A stretch of DNA of 64,000 nt, from positions 1-64,000 of the forward strand of contig CAZCUF010000008.1 of assembly GCA_964502095.1 (NCBI GenBank), in the 5' to 3' direction. The translations under genes were made by a program, and so were the position numbers. How positions within the stretch are numbered: position 1 is the first letter of the stretch; every line of letters begins with the position of its first letter. The stretch is from JACPVF01 sp964502095 (GTDB lineage: Bacteria; Chloroflexota; Anaerolineae; Anaerolineales; Villigracilaceae). Shown here one piece after another: positions 1-8,620 of the stretch. The notes below the pieces were generated by a model, which made no database searches, was not told the DNA's origin, and saw only the letters and a program-made list of their open reading frames with translations.

Positions 1-21
1 CTCACATTTTGGACATTTCAT
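1..21 (-). CDS. Possible start of a zinc-ribbon protein leaving the window
   Basis: On the minus strand an ATG at 21 opens a frame reading MKCPKCE to the window edge. A CPxC pair at the very N-terminus is typical of zinc-ribbon proteins such as NrdR or DUF2089-type regulators. Only seven codons are visible and the AGGGG just before the ATG is closer than a normal ribosome binding site, so this is a guess. Confidence 0.25.
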
Positions 22-88
22 CCCCTTATTTTACACATATTCTTCGCCACTCCCTGTAATAAAAGATGGAATTTGGCGGAATTGAGCA

Positions 89-97
89 TGTTATACT
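89..97 (+). promoter_or_regulatory. Extended -10 promoter
   Basis: TG at 89-90, one base, then TATACT at 92-97, lying 16 bases before the ATG at 114. No clear -35 is needed for this type. It would drive the small membrane protein that follows. Confidence 0.4.
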
Positions 98-113
98 CTG
101 GCCGGGTCATTTT

Positions 114-374
114 ATGAACAAATTTCCGAGACTCATCCGTTCGGTTGTGGTCGTTGTGATCGGACTTCTAATGGCGGTCACCAGCGCGGCAATCAGCGGG
201 TCGGGAATTCACAGCCAGAGTGCCGGGTCCTTGAATTTGCAAGCTACGGTTACACCTGTTGTAAAAAGCGTCTCGGAGATCGGCTCTACAGATTGGATCA
301 CGCTGGTCAGCGTGGTCATCGTGTTGATCATTCTGGTGCCGATTTTGATACTAAGAAAATCATGGAGTAAATAA
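114..374 (+). CDS. Small membrane protein, unknown function
   Basis: 86 residues from the ATG at 114. The frame is open upstream to 66, but the -10 element at 92-97 places that earlier codon before or at the transcription start, so 114 is preferred. Two hydrophobic segments are seen: residues about 9-25 (signal anchor or signal peptide) and a C-terminal helix at about 60-80 followed by a basic tail (RKSWSK). The short region between them is Ser/Gly-rich and would face outward. I do not recognise the family. It stands alone, closed by the hairpin at 379-410. Confidence 0.5.
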   Translation: MNKFPRLIRSVVVVVIGLLMAVTSAAISGSGIHSQSAGSLNLQATVTPVVKSVSEIGSTDWITLVSVVIVLIILVPILILRKSWSK

Positions 375-378
375 TTCA

Positions 379-410
379 AAACCGCCGTGTGCGATACACG
401 GCGGTTTTTT
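379..410. terminator. Bidirectional intrinsic terminator
   Basis: Stem AACCGCCGTGT / ACACGGCGGTT with a 5-base loop and a run of T on the plus side; the minus side reads TTTTG. It sits between convergent genes and can serve both. Confidence 0.85.
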
Positions 411-411
411 A

Positions 412-1542
412 TCAAACGAATTTCCAGTTCCGAGCTTTTGCAATGCGCTCCCCGAGCGGCGGGTGCGAATAAAACAGGAACACCACCCATTTTTCAGGAT
501 CGACTTCCCCGAGATTTTGATTCGCCAGCCGCGTAAACGCGGACATGAACGCCTCATTCTTACCCGTGGCTTGTAACGCGTAATCGTCGGCCATCCCCTC
601 CCTCCAGCGCGAGAAGGCATTATCGAACGGCATGGTGATCAAACCATACGCGCCGAGGACGATTCCCAACGCAGGGAACGCGGCCACATCGGAAGCGCCG
701 GTAAAGTCGAAGTAACCGATCGCCCAGGTCAACGCGAGGGAGACAAGAAACAGGCCGAGGGTGGTACTGAGCGTGCCAAAGGCGATCAACAACGGAATAT
801 CGCGATGGACTTGATGCCCAAGCTCATGCGCGAGCACCGTTTCGATCTCATCCGTTGAGAACTCATTGATCAGCGTATCGCCCAGCACAATACGGCGCGT
901 ATTGCCGATGCCGGTCAGCGCGGCGTTGGCCGATTTGGTGCGCCGCGACATATCGAATTTGAACACGCCGCGCACTTTGGTATTGGCGCGTTCCGCCAGT
1001 TTGAGCAGGCGATCCGCCAATTCCTGATGCTCGTCACCGAGCGGGACAAATTTATTGAAAAGCGGCATGATCAGCACCGGCGCGAGATTGGAAAGCAAAA
1101 CATTGAAGAGCAAAAGGCCCGCCGCCGCCCATAACCACCACCAATCGCCGGCCGCGCGCAAAGCGAGATATAACAACTCGAGCAGAAGCAGGCCAAGCGG
1201 CGCGCCGATCGCGAGACCTTTGAGCTGGTCAACGATCCAATCTTTGAGACTCTGCGTGGATTGATCGAAGCGATGCGGCAGGACGAATCCGCTGTAATAA
1301 CCAAGCGGAAGTCCAATGACAAAGTAGATGCCGCCAAAGATAAACACGAATGCCGGCACAAGTAGCCAGGGATTCGCAGACCAATGTACGGCGAGCCATT
1401 GACGGAGCGTAACGCTCCAGCCGAAGAAGAGCCAGGCCAGGGCATAGACCGCGCCGAAGCTTGTATCCACCAGCCATAAACGGCGGCGGATGCGCGCGTA
1501 TTCTTTCGCCTTTCGTTGACGTTCGGGATCGAGGGTCGTCAT
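412..1542 (-). CDS. M48 family zinc metalloprotease (Ste24/HtpX type)
   Basis: 376-residue integral membrane protease. The HELGH zinc site is at residues 239-243 with a third-ligand region REGMADDYAL (E315, D319) downstream, the arrangement of M48 peptidases. Several hydrophobic segments precede the catalytic part (about 24-45, 58-85, 105-155) and two follow it (about 250-300). The length and the long N-terminal membrane half fit the Ste24/CAAX-protease branch better than short HtpX. By family it would cleave membrane proteins or prenylated-type substrates; the substrate here is unknown. Its ATG overlaps the stop of the upstream hydrolase by 4 bases, so the two are translationally coupled. 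Confidence 0.9.
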   Translation of the reverse strand: MTTLDPERQRKAKEYARIRRRLWLVDTSFGAVYALAWLFFGWSVTLRQWLAVHWSANPWLLVPAFVFIFGGIYFVIGLPLGYYSGFVLPHRFDQSTQSLKDWIVDQLKGLAIGAPLGLLLLELLYLALRAAGDWWWLWAAAGLLLFNVLLSNLAPVLIMPLFNKFVPLGDEHQELADRLLKLAERANTKVRGVFKFDMSRRTKSANAALTGIGNTRRIVLGDTLINEFSTDEIETVLAHELGHQVHRDIPLLIAFGTLSTTLGLFLVSLALTWAIGYFDFTGASDVAAFPALGIVLGAYGLITMPFDNAFSRWREGMADDYALQATGKNEAFMSAFTRLANQNLGEVDPEKWVVFLFYSHPPLGERIAKARNWKFV

Positions 1543-2108
1543 TTGGAACGTTCCATTTCCGCGGCAAGATGCGCGACGACTTGATCGGCAGTCAGCACCT
1601 GACCGTAAGACTGGAGCGCGGCCAAAAATGCCTTGTGAACGTGATCGGCGGGAATGAGGGTGTCGCCAAATTTCAGGCTACGCGTAGCGCAGGCATCGGA
1701 AGCGATCATAACTTGAAAACCAAGATCGGAGGCAGCGCGAGCGGTGGCATCCACACACATATGGGTCATCATGCCGCAAATGACCACGCGTTCGATATTC
1801 CAATTCTTTAAAAGGTCGAGCAGATTCGTATTGAGAAAGGCGTTCGGCTCATGCTTGTACACAATGGGTTCGCCTTCAAAGTGCGCCACCGAATCATGAA
1901 TGTCTGTGCCGCTGTCGCCGCGGATGAAGAATGCCGCGTCCGGTTCGAGTGAGACATGCTGAATGTGGACGTGATGTCCGTGATGCTCGCGGAAACACTG
2001 CAAAAGCATGTAAGCTTTCTGCGCCGCGGCCAACGGTTCGACCAATTCATATTTGCCGCCGGGGAAGTAATCTTTTTGAATGTCGATCACCAACAAAGCT
2101 GTGTTCAT
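1539..2108 (-). CDS. Isochorismatase-family cysteine hydrolase
   Basis: 189 residues with the Asp-Lys-Cys triad of the family: D9 in LLVIDIQ, K85 in PIVYKHEP and C118 in GMMTHMCVDATARAA. Such enzymes hydrolyse amide or vinyl ether bonds (nicotinamidase, isochorismatase, biuret or ureidoacrylate hydrolases). The MMTHMCVD sequence is typical of the broad cysteine-hydrolase group and does not settle the substrate. Cytoplasmic, no signal peptide. It overlaps the next gene (M48 protease) by 4 bases and follows the RNase H gene by 14 bases. Confidence 0.85.
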   Translation of the reverse strand: MNTALLVIDIQKDYFPGGKYELVEPLAAAQKAYMLLQCFREHHGHHVHIQHVSLEPDAAFFIRGDSGTDIHDSVAHFEGEPIVYKHEPNAFLNTNLLDLLKNWNIERVVICGMMTHMCVDATARAASDLGFQVMIASDACATRSLKFGDTLIPADHVHKAFLAALQSYGQVLTADQVVAHLAAEMERSK

Positions 2109-2122
2109 CGAAGCTCCTGAAT

Positions 2123-2746
2123 TTATTTTCTACCAAAATCAGCGGGAATTTCGCCCCACTTCTCCGTATCCCATTTCAACACCGCATCATCGTCCAGTTC
2201 GTTTTCAGCCAGCCAGTTTTCCGCGCTGCGGATCATCAGGAACAGCGGCGCATTGACGTTGGTCTTCTTCAGCCGGGTTTTGCACTCGCCGTTATAAATC
2301 CAGGCGATGGCGTTCTCCGAATCGGAATAGATGGGGATGCGCGTCTTGTTTTTAGCCAGCCAGGAGAGCGCGTGCGCGATCGCCAGAAACTCGCCCACAT
2401 TATTTGTCCCGTCCGGGAACGGCCCGAAGTGAAAATACTCGCGGCCTGTTTTCGTATCCACGCCACGATATTCAAGCTTACCGGGCGAACCACTGCAAGC
2501 CGCGTCCACGCACAGGGAGGGAAGGAATGGTTTGGTCTCCGCAGTTTCCCATTTACCAAGCGAGGCTGGTTTGCCCTTGAATTTTTTATATTCAGATGCG
2601 AACGCGGCTTGCGCCTCCTTTAAGCTTCCGAAGGCTTTATATTCCGCGCCGACAAAGCCCTTTACCTGTTTTTTGCATTGCTCCCATGAAGTAAAGACGC
2701 CTGTCTTACGGCCTCTCCAAACTACATAATATTTCTGTTTGGTCAT
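2123..2746 (-). CDS. Ribonuclease H with N-terminal viroplasmin-type RNA-binding domain
   Basis: 207 residues. Residues 2-50 (KYYVVWRGRKTGVFTSWEQC then QVKGFVGAEYKAF) form the caulimovirus-VI/viroplasmin domain found at the N-terminus of eukaryotic RNase H1 and some bacterial RNases H, which binds RNA-DNA hybrids. The RNase H fold follows from about residue 80, with acidic catalytic positions in CVDAACSGSPG, in GTNNVGEFLAI and in PIYSDSENAIAWI. It removes RNA from RNA-DNA hybrids in replication and repair. It has its own spacing on both sides and probably shares the minus-strand transcript with its neighbours. Confidence 0.88.
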   Translation of the reverse strand: MTKQKYYVVWRGRKTGVFTSWEQCKKQVKGFVGAEYKAFGSLKEAQAAFASEYKKFKGKPASLGKWETAETKPFLPSLCVDAACSGSPGKLEYRGVDTKTGREYFHFGPFPDGTNNVGEFLAIAHALSWLAKNKTRIPIYSDSENAIAWIYNGECKTRLKKTNVNAPLFLMIRSAENWLAENELDDDAVLKWDTEKWGEIPADFGRK

Positions 2747-2795
2747 TATTTAAATTGTACACGAATTACCCGGCGGGAACCCAGGCAGAACAATA

Positions 2796-3704
2796 TCACT
2801 TCACAGATACATTCACCGAATCCATCGCGAGCAGGGAACCATCCGCCGCGGATTGATCTTGAATCTCAATGCGAATGTCATTCGTTCCGGCTGGAAGCGA
2901 ACTCAAATCAATGACTGCGTCAAACGTGCCGGGCGCGCCCATGTCCGCCGCCGAGACAGGCACCGGGCCGGCCGTTAATTCTGCGCCGTGCGCGTCCAGG
3001 ATGTGATAAGCCAGGTTATTTTCGAACGGCGCAATCGTTACGTTTCCGGTTATCTGCACGGAGCCGCTCACATTTCCGCCGTTTTGCGGCGCAGTAATGT
3101 CTATCTTTCGCCACTGACCCGCAGGAGTCTGTGTGGCAAAGTCCAGCATATCCAGTTGCCCATTAATAAGCTGGTAATGACGCATACTCTCCAGCGAAGC
3201 ACAGCACATGGGATCATTCACCCCGTGGATTACCGCGTCCAGTGCGATGACCGCATCTACATCGATGCTCACAGAATTAATGACCGCGCGGTCCTCGATG
3301 GGTTCGAACGCGGCCTGCACAGGTTTCCCGTTTTGATTAAGAAAGACGACCATCGAAATGAATTCGCCGGTGCCGCCATAGTTTTCAGCTAAAAAGGCCA
3401 CGGCATCGCCGGCGTTATCGCCGTTCAGGTCGCCGAACGCCATTTTATCGAGCAGGCGAATCTCGGTGCGGTTCGAATCGCCGCTCGTCTTCTGAAATAC
3501 GCCGTCGGTGAGTTGATAGGTCAACGGCTGATCCGTCAGCGTGGTGGTTGCAACTTGCGCGTTCATCAACTCATCCACGGTGAGCGGAGGCACAGTTGGA
3601 ACGGGCGCGGCTTTCGTCGAAACGGGAGCAGGCGCGGGCGTGGAACGAGGCGAGCAGGCCAGCGCCAAAGTCAAAATCCACAGCGCAAAAAATATTTTTT
3701 TCAT
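2796..3704 (-). CDS. Lipoprotein with C-terminal Gmad2-like domain
   Basis: 302 residues. The N-terminus is a lipoprotein signal (MKKIFFALWILTLALAC, lipobox LALAC, Cys17) followed by a Pro/Thr/Ala-rich linker (about 18-45). The middle part contains the DLNGDNAGDAVAF stretch, resembling FG-GAP/calcium-type loops. The last 100 residues (ITAPQNGGNVSGSVQITGNV onward) look like the Ig-like Gmad2 domain seen in spore-germination and extracellular proteins. It would sit on the outer face of the membrane. The start overlaps the end of the upstream YCF48-type lipoprotein by 4 bases, so the two are made together. Function unknown. Confidence 0.7.
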   Translation of the reverse strand: MKKIFFALWILTLALACSPRSTPAPAPVSTKAAPVPTVPPLTVDELMNAQVATTTLTDQPLTYQLTDGVFQKTSGDSNRTEIRLLDKMAFGDLNGDNAGDAVAFLAENYGGTGEFISMVVFLNQNGKPVQAAFEPIEDRAVINSVSIDVDAVIALDAVIHGVNDPMCCASLESMRHYQLINGQLDMLDFATQTPAGQWRKIDITAPQNGGNVSGSVQITGNVTIAPFENNLAYHILDAHGAELTAGPVPVSAADMGAPGTFDAVIDLSSLPAGTNDIRIEIQDQSAADGSLLAMDSVNVSVK

Positions 3705-4891
3705 TGGGAAGTCCAGGTCGCCCCTCCATCCGTTGTTTTATATAAAAGCGTCTGACTGGTATTCATGTCGTAACTTGTGACCCATCCGGTTGTGGCATCG
3801 ACAAAATCCATCGCGCCGAGAGAATCGCCGAAATTAATATCGGGCGTGATAGCCGTCCAGGTTTGCGCCGCGTCATGCGTGACGTAAAACTGCTGGCCGT
3901 TAAAAACGAAGCCGTCTTGCGCCGAGGCGAAATCCACTTTCCTGCCATTGGGAATCCCGGTCGGCGTGAGCGACCAGCTATCGCCGCGGTCATGCGAGAC
4001 AAATACCAGCAGTTGAGGCGTATCGCTGCTGGAAGCCATCAATTCGAGGAAGGCATCCTGAAAATTATTAAAGAATTGGAGACCGATGAATCCCAATTGG
4101 CCGCCACTTCCAAGGTTCGATGGCGTGGGCAAACTGACCTGCGCCCAACTGTGGCCGCCATCGTCACTGCGAAAGACATACACCGTGTTATCGGAATACA
4201 CCACGCCGCCGATCCAGGCGGTTTTCATGTCGCGCGCGGCGAACCCGTTCTTGAGGCCGCCCAGAGGAATACTGGCGGTGGCGCCCTCCACGTTGGGATC
4301 GTTGACGAAAGTGCGCGTCCAGGTCGCGCCGCCATCTGTGGTTTGGAAAACGGCAATGGCATTCGAACCCGCGCCCACGCCGAGGCTGACCATAGCCCAG
4401 CCATTCTGGAGGTCGAGAAAATGCAAATCACCCGATCCAAATGGAACCGAGACGCTGGTCCAATGGAGGCCGCCATCGTCTGTACGATATAAGGTGCCTT
4501 TGTGCATTTGATCGTCCGCATCCGGCACAACGACAAAACCGTGCAGGGCGTCGAGAAAAGCGTGACTGAATCCGTAACCCGGCCCGGCGATATTCGGCGG
4601 GCTGACGTTATACCAGGTGGTGCCACCATCGGCGGTGCGTACCACCGCCTGATCGGTGACCGCCCAGCCGTCCGTTTCGCTTAACATACTCAAGCTGGCA
4701 ATTTGCGGATGATCCACCAGCGGCGCATTAATTTCGGCAAACGTCGGCGTGATATCGGAATCGGGTTCAGGATAGGAAGGCTGTGGATAAGATTCGGACG
4801 CGGTTGCAGGAGAGGCCGTCCCAGACGGCGTACCGCAGGCTGTGAATAACAATAAAAATGCCATCAAAATCATTAGTAGTATTCGTTTCAT
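3701..4891 (-). CDS. YCF48/BNR-repeat lipoprotein
   Basis: 396 residues. It has a lipoprotein signal (LLLFTAC, Cys19) and a Ser/Pro/Thr-rich linker to about residue 50. From about 60 there are repeated units of the form DGGTTWYNVS, DGGLHWTSV, DGGATWTRTF, DDGGHSWAQVS, DRGDSWSL and DGGATWTSQ. These are the Asp-box/BNR signature of sialidase-type beta-propellers and of the photosystem II assembly factor YCF48. In non-photosynthetic bacteria such proteins are secreted or surface beta-propellers of uncertain role. No sialidase active-site residues stand out. Coupled by a 4-base overlap to the Gmad2-like lipoprotein. Confidence 0.78.
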   Translation of the reverse strand: MKRILLMILMAFLLLFTACGTPSGTASPATASESYPQPSYPEPDSDITPTFAEINAPLVDHPQIASLSMLSETDGWAVTDQAVVRTADGGTTWYNVSPPNIAGPGYGFSHAFLDALHGFVVVPDADDQMHKGTLYRTDDGGLHWTSVSVPFGSGDLHFLDLQNGWAMVSLGVGAGSNAIAVFQTTDGGATWTRTFVNDPNVEGATASIPLGGLKNGFAARDMKTAWIGGVVYSDNTVYVFRSDDGGHSWAQVSLPTPSNLGSGGQLGFIGLQFFNNFQDAFLELMASSSDTPQLLVFVSHDRGDSWSLTPTGIPNGRKVDFASAQDGFVFNGQQFYVTHDAAQTWTAITPDINFGDSLGAMDFVDATTGWVTSYDMNTSQTLLYKTTDGGATWTSQ

Positions 4892-4905
4892 TTGGTTTCA
4901 TCCTT

Positions 4906-6117
4906 TCAGCCAACGAACTCAAGGATCGCCGCTTCACCCTGACCTACGCCAACACATAAGGTAGCCAATCCGTATTTTACATTTCCGCGCAGTTCCATTT
5001 CGTGAACGAGCGTAGTCACGAGACGCGCACCCGAGCATCCCAGCGGATGCCCAATGGCGATCGCGCCGCCGTTTACATTGACGATCTTCGGATCGAGTTC
5101 GAGATCCTCCATGACGGCCAGCGACTGCACAGCGAAAGCTTCGTTAAGTTCGATCAAACCAATATCCTGAATCTTCAGGCCCGCACGCGCCAGCGCTTTA
5201 CGCGTGGCGGGAATTGGGCCGTACCCCATCACACGCGGCGGCACGCCTGCGGCGGCTGAAGTTACGAGGCGCGCCAATGGTTTCAGCTTTAAAGCTTCGG
5301 CTTTTTCTTCGCTCATCACCAACAGCGCGGCCGCGCCGTCGTTTAACCCAGACGAATTTCCGGCGGTAACGGTTCCGCCTTCTTTTTTGAACGCCGGTTT
5401 AAGTTTGGCCAGCGATTCCATGCTCGTATCGCGGCGCGGGCGTTCATCGGTATTGATGATTTTCGGATCGCCTTTTTTCTGCGGGATCGCGACCGGAACG
5501 ATCTCTTGCGCGAGGCGGCCCGAATCGATGGCAGTGACGGCGCGTTGGTGTGAAAGCAATGCGAACGCGTCCTGTTTCTCGCGCGTGATGTGCGGACGTT
5601 CCGCCGCGATATTTTCGGCGGTTTCGCCCATCGACTCCGTTCCATACTTTTCCTTCATGCTCGGGTTCGGATAACGCCAGCCGAGCGCGGTATCCCAGGC
5701 GGTGAGATTCCCGAACGAATAGCCCGCTTCCGATTTTGGAATCGAATAGGGTGCGCGGCTCATCGACTCGACTCCGCCCGCGATGAACACCTCGCCTTCG
5801 CCGGCACGAATGGCGCGCGCCGCCTGATTGACCGCGTTGAGCCCCGAAGCGCACAGACGATTCACCGTCACGCCCGCGACCTCGGCAGGCAGGCCAGCGA
5901 GTAAAGCGGCCATGCGCGCCACATTGCGGTTATCCTCGCCCGCTTGATTCGCGCATCCGAAATAAACTTCTTCGACCAGCGCGGGATCGAGCTGATTTCG
6001 TTGTAGAATCTCTTTGATAACGAGAGCCGCCATATCGTCAGGACGAACCGAAGCGAGCGCCCCGCCCAGCGCGCCGACCGGTGTGCGAATCGCATCCACA
6101 ATGACAGGTGTAGCCAT
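4906..6117 (-). CDS. Acetyl-CoA C-acyltransferase (thiolase)
   Basis: 403 residues from ATG 6117, which has GGAGAG five bases before it; an upstream in-frame TTG at 6129 lies inside that ribosome binding site and is not used. Catalytic Cys89 is in NRLCASGLNAV, the GHPLGCSGAR motif carries the active-site His, and CVGVGQGEA near the C-terminus carries the second Cys. The enzyme condenses or cleaves acyl-CoA with acetyl-CoA (beta-oxidation or acetoacetyl-CoA formation); paaJ/pcaF-type relatives have a similar N-terminus. It opens the minus-strand gene run and is divergent from the 2-oxoacid oxidoreductase operon. Confidence 0.92.
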   Translation of the reverse strand: MATPVIVDAIRTPVGALGGALASVRPDDMAALVIKEILQRNQLDPALVEEVYFGCANQAGEDNRNVARMAALLAGLPAEVAGVTVNRLCASGLNAVNQAARAIRAGEGEVFIAGGVESMSRAPYSIPKSEAGYSFGNLTAWDTALGWRYPNPSMKEKYGTESMGETAENIAAERPHITREKQDAFALLSHQRAVTAIDSGRLAQEIVPVAIPQKKGDPKIINTDERPRRDTSMESLAKLKPAFKKEGGTVTAGNSSGLNDGAAALLVMSEEKAEALKLKPLARLVTSAAAGVPPRVMGYGPIPATRKALARAGLKIQDIGLIELNEAFAVQSLAVMEDLELDPKIVNVNGGAIAIGHPLGCSGARLVTTLVHEMELRGNVKYGLATLCVGVGQGEAAILEFVG

Positions 6118-6306
6118 GCATCTCTCCAATCGAAAGTTGAATCGATTCTACCACTTGAAAATTTCCCATTTTTTATCCATCGAAAGCAATGACCTTCGGC
6201 ACGCCCGCGCGTGACGCATTGCACTAGCACCGATTTCATCTTAGCGACATAATAAATATGGGCGTATCGGCCTAATCTGCTCCAACTTCTCAGATAAGGA
6301 GATTCA

Positions 6307-6555
6307 ATGCCAGCGGCAAAAGGTTGGATCGAAGTCAGTGATGCTTACTGCAAGGGCTGTGAGCTGTGTATCAGCGTCTGCCCGCCTGAGGTGATGGAAT
6401 TGGATCTATCCCGCCTCACGCCGAAAGGCTACCACCCCGCGCACACGTTCAAGGATGGTTGCACGGGGTGCGCTATTTGTGCGCTGGTCTGCCCCGACGC
6501 GGCCATCACGGTGTACCGCGAAGTGACAAAGGCCGCGGCGCGCGCGGCCGCATAA
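6307..6555 (+). CDS. 2-oxoacid:ferredoxin oxidoreductase, ferredoxin-like delta subunit
   Basis: 82 residues with two 4Fe-4S cluster motifs, CKGCELCISVCPP (about 17-29) and CTGCAICALVCPD (about 54-66), the layout of the delta subunits of pyruvate/2-oxoacid:ferredoxin oxidoreductases. It passes electrons from the thiamine-bound intermediate to external ferredoxin. It is first in the order delta-alpha-beta-gamma, and a GGAG-type ribosome site (AAGGAGATTCA) precedes the ATG. Confidence 0.92.
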   Translation: MPAAKGWIEVSDAYCKGCELCISVCPPEVMELDLSRLTPKGYHPAHTFKDGCTGCAICALVCPDAAITVYREVTKAAARAAA

Positions 6556-6607
6556 ATTCAAGCCGGGATACGATAAATTACAACGTTACACGTTATACGG
6601 AGATAAC

Positions 6608-7723
6608 ATGCCAAGAGAATTATGGGAAGGTAACCAGGCCATGGCCGAAGCCGCGGTACGCGCCGGCCTCGAAGCTTACTTCGGTTACCCCATCACGCCT
6701 CAAACCGAAGTGCTGGAATATTTATCGCGGCGCATGCCCGAACTTGGACGCACCTTTTTGCAGGCGGAAAGCGAACTGGGCGCGATCAACATGGTTTATG
6801 GCGCGGCCTGCGCGGGAGTGCGCGTGATGTCCACTTCATCCAGCCCGGGCATGAGCCTGATGATGGAAGGACTCTCCTACATCGCGGGTACGGAAGTTCC
6901 TGCCGTGCTGATCAACGTGATGCGCGGCGGGCCGGGACTCGGTAACATCGCACCAGCGCAAAGCGATTACAACCAGGCAGTGCGCGGCGGCGGTCACGGC
7001 GATTATCCGCGCATCGTGCTGGCGCCTGCTTCCGTGCAGGAAGCCATTGACCTGACTGTGCTTTCGTTCGATCTGGCCGAAAAATATCGCATGATCACGC
7101 TGTTGATCGCGGATGGTTCCATCGGTCAGATGATGGAGCCGGTTGAACTGCCCGAAATGCGGCCGGTAACGCGTAAAGATTTCGAATGGGCCACCAACGC
7201 CAGCATGGGCAAACGCGAGCGCCGCGTGCTCACTTCCATTTATCTCGATCCGCTGGCCGAGGAAAAAACCAATCTGCGATTGATGGGTCGCTGGAAGGAA
7301 GTGCAGGCCAGCGAAGTTCGTTACAAGGAATATTTCCTCGAGGATGCCGAGATCGTGATCGTTGGGTTTGGCACTGCGGGACGCGTGGCGCTTTCCGCGG
7401 TGCGCGCCGCACGCAGTCAGGGTATCAAAGTCGGTTTACTGCGCCCGGTCACCGTCAGCCCGTTTCCATATCAGGCGCTGGACCAGCTTACAGGTCAGGC
7501 ACGCGCCTTTCTGGTGGTGGAAATGAACGCCGGCCAAATGTTGGAGGATGTCCGCTTGGCTGTGCGCGGACGAGTCCCCATTGAATTTTACGGACGGCCC
7601 GGCGGCGTGGTCCCGTTCCCGGATGAAATCCTGAGCGAGATTCAACGCGTCCATTCTGGACATTTGACTGACGCGGCCGACCCGCGCACTGCCTGGCTGA
7701 CGCGTATGAACGCGCATGCTTAG
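6608..7723 (+). CDS. vorB: 2-oxoacid:ferredoxin oxidoreductase alpha subunit (VorB-like)
   Basis: 371 residues. YPITPQTEVLEYL (about 26-38) is the conserved pyrimidine-binding start of the family, and RGGPGLGNIAPAQSDYNQA followed by GGGHGDY matches the branched-chain (VorB) and 2-oxoglutarate (KorA) group more than pyruvate enzymes. With the other three subunits it oxidatively decarboxylates a 2-oxoacid to acyl-CoA, reducing ferredoxin; run backwards it can carboxylate. The VorB label rests on remembered family sequence, so 2-oxoglutarate remains possible. It follows the delta gene by 52 bases. Confidence 0.9.
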   Translation: MPRELWEGNQAMAEAAVRAGLEAYFGYPITPQTEVLEYLSRRMPELGRTFLQAESELGAINMVYGAACAGVRVMSTSSSPGMSLMMEGLSYIAGTEVPAVLINVMRGGPGLGNIAPAQSDYNQAVRGGGHGDYPRIVLAPASVQEAIDLTVLSFDLAEKYRMITLLIADGSIGQMMEPVELPEMRPVTRKDFEWATNASMGKRERRVLTSIYLDPLAEEKTNLRLMGRWKEVQASEVRYKEYFLEDAEIVIVGFGTAGRVALSAVRAARSQGIKVGLLRPVTVSPFPYQALDQLTGQARAFLVVEMNAGQMLEDVRLAVRGRVPIEFYGRPGGVVPFPDEILSEIQRVHSGHLTDAADPRTAWLTRMNAHA

Positions 7724-7741
7724 CCTTCAAAAAGAGGAAAA

Positions 7742-8512
7742 ATGACGACACCTGAGCATTTGGTTTATGACCGGCCCGAAGGCTTCACAGAAACGCCCAC
7801 GCATTATTGCCCGGGTTGTACGCACGGAGTTGCGCACCGGCTCGTGGCGGAAGTGTTGGAAGAGATGGGTATGCTGGATCGCACCATCGGTGTCGCGCCG
7901 GTGGGCTGTGCGGTCTTTGCGTACAACTATTTCGATACCGATTTCGTTGTAGCGCCTCATGGACGCGCGCCGGCCATGGCCACCGGCATCAAACGCGTGC
8001 TGTCCGACCGAATCGTATTCAGCTATCAGGGCGATGGCGACCTGGCTTCGATCGGCATGGGAGAAATCGTAGCGGCTTCGGCGCGCGGCGAGAATATCAC
8101 GGTCATCTTCATCAATAACGCCAACTATGGCATGACCGGCGGTCAGATGGCGCCGACTACCCTGCCCGGCATGAAGACGACCTCATCTCCGAACGGACGC
8201 GATGTGGAAACGCAAGGCTACCCGATTCGCGTATCTGAAATGCTTTCCACATTGGACGGCGCGGGCTATGTGGTGCGCCGCTCACTGCATGATCCGAAGA
8301 ATATCCGCCTCGCCAAGAAGGCTATTCGGCTGGCGTTCGAAACGCAAGTGCGCGGCCTGGGATTTTCGATGGTCGAATTACTCTCCACCTGCCCAACCAA
8401 CTGGAGTATGACGCCGGTTGAATCGCTCAAATTCGTGGAAGAAAAAATGGTTGCATATTTTCCGCTGGGCGATTACAAAATTTCGGCGGGCGTGGCGCAG
8501 ATCAAAGTTTAG
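7742..8512 (+). CDS. 2-oxoacid:ferredoxin oxidoreductase beta subunit (thiamine-binding)
   Basis: 256 residues. YCPGCTHGVAHRL (about 23-35) has the CxxC of beta subunits, and GDGDLASIGMGEI onward to FINNANYGMTGGQ is the thiamine diphosphate motif (GDG...NN). AHGRAPAMATGIKR is also typical. It binds the cofactor and the proximal cluster with the alpha subunit. It starts 18 bases after the alpha stop behind AAAGAGGAAAA. Confidence 0.93.
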   Translation: MTTPEHLVYDRPEGFTETPTHYCPGCTHGVAHRLVAEVLEEMGMLDRTIGVAPVGCAVFAYNYFDTDFVVAPHGRAPAMATGIKRVLSDRIVFSYQGDGDLASIGMGEIVAASARGENITVIFINNANYGMTGGQMAPTTLPGMKTTSSPNGRDVETQGYPIRVSEMLSTLDGAGYVVRRSLHDPKNIRLAKKAIRLAFETQVRGLGFSMVELLSTCPTNWSMTPVESLKFVEEKMVAYFPLGDYKISAGVAQIKV

Positions 8513-8526
8513 GGTATTGGCAAATC

Positions 8527-8562
8527 GGGAATTGGTATATTGGGAATTGGTATATTGGGAAG
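8527..8562 (+). repeat. 15-base direct repeat between beta and gamma genes
   Basis: GGGAATTGGTATATT occurs at 8527-8541 and again at 8542-8556, with the first bases of a third copy (GGGAAG) after. A diverged copy (TATTGGCAAATC) precedes it. It fills part of the 108-base gap that separates the gamma gene from an otherwise tight operon. Confidence 0.85.
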
Positions 8563-8620
8563 CGCTCCAAACCGATCCGCCAAGATGCCAATCACCAATC
8601 TACTGTGAACGGAGTGAACC

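Noticed and set aside
3863..4492. 209-residue plus-strand ORF
   Set aside because: Antisense of the YCF48-type lipoprotein gene, no domain.
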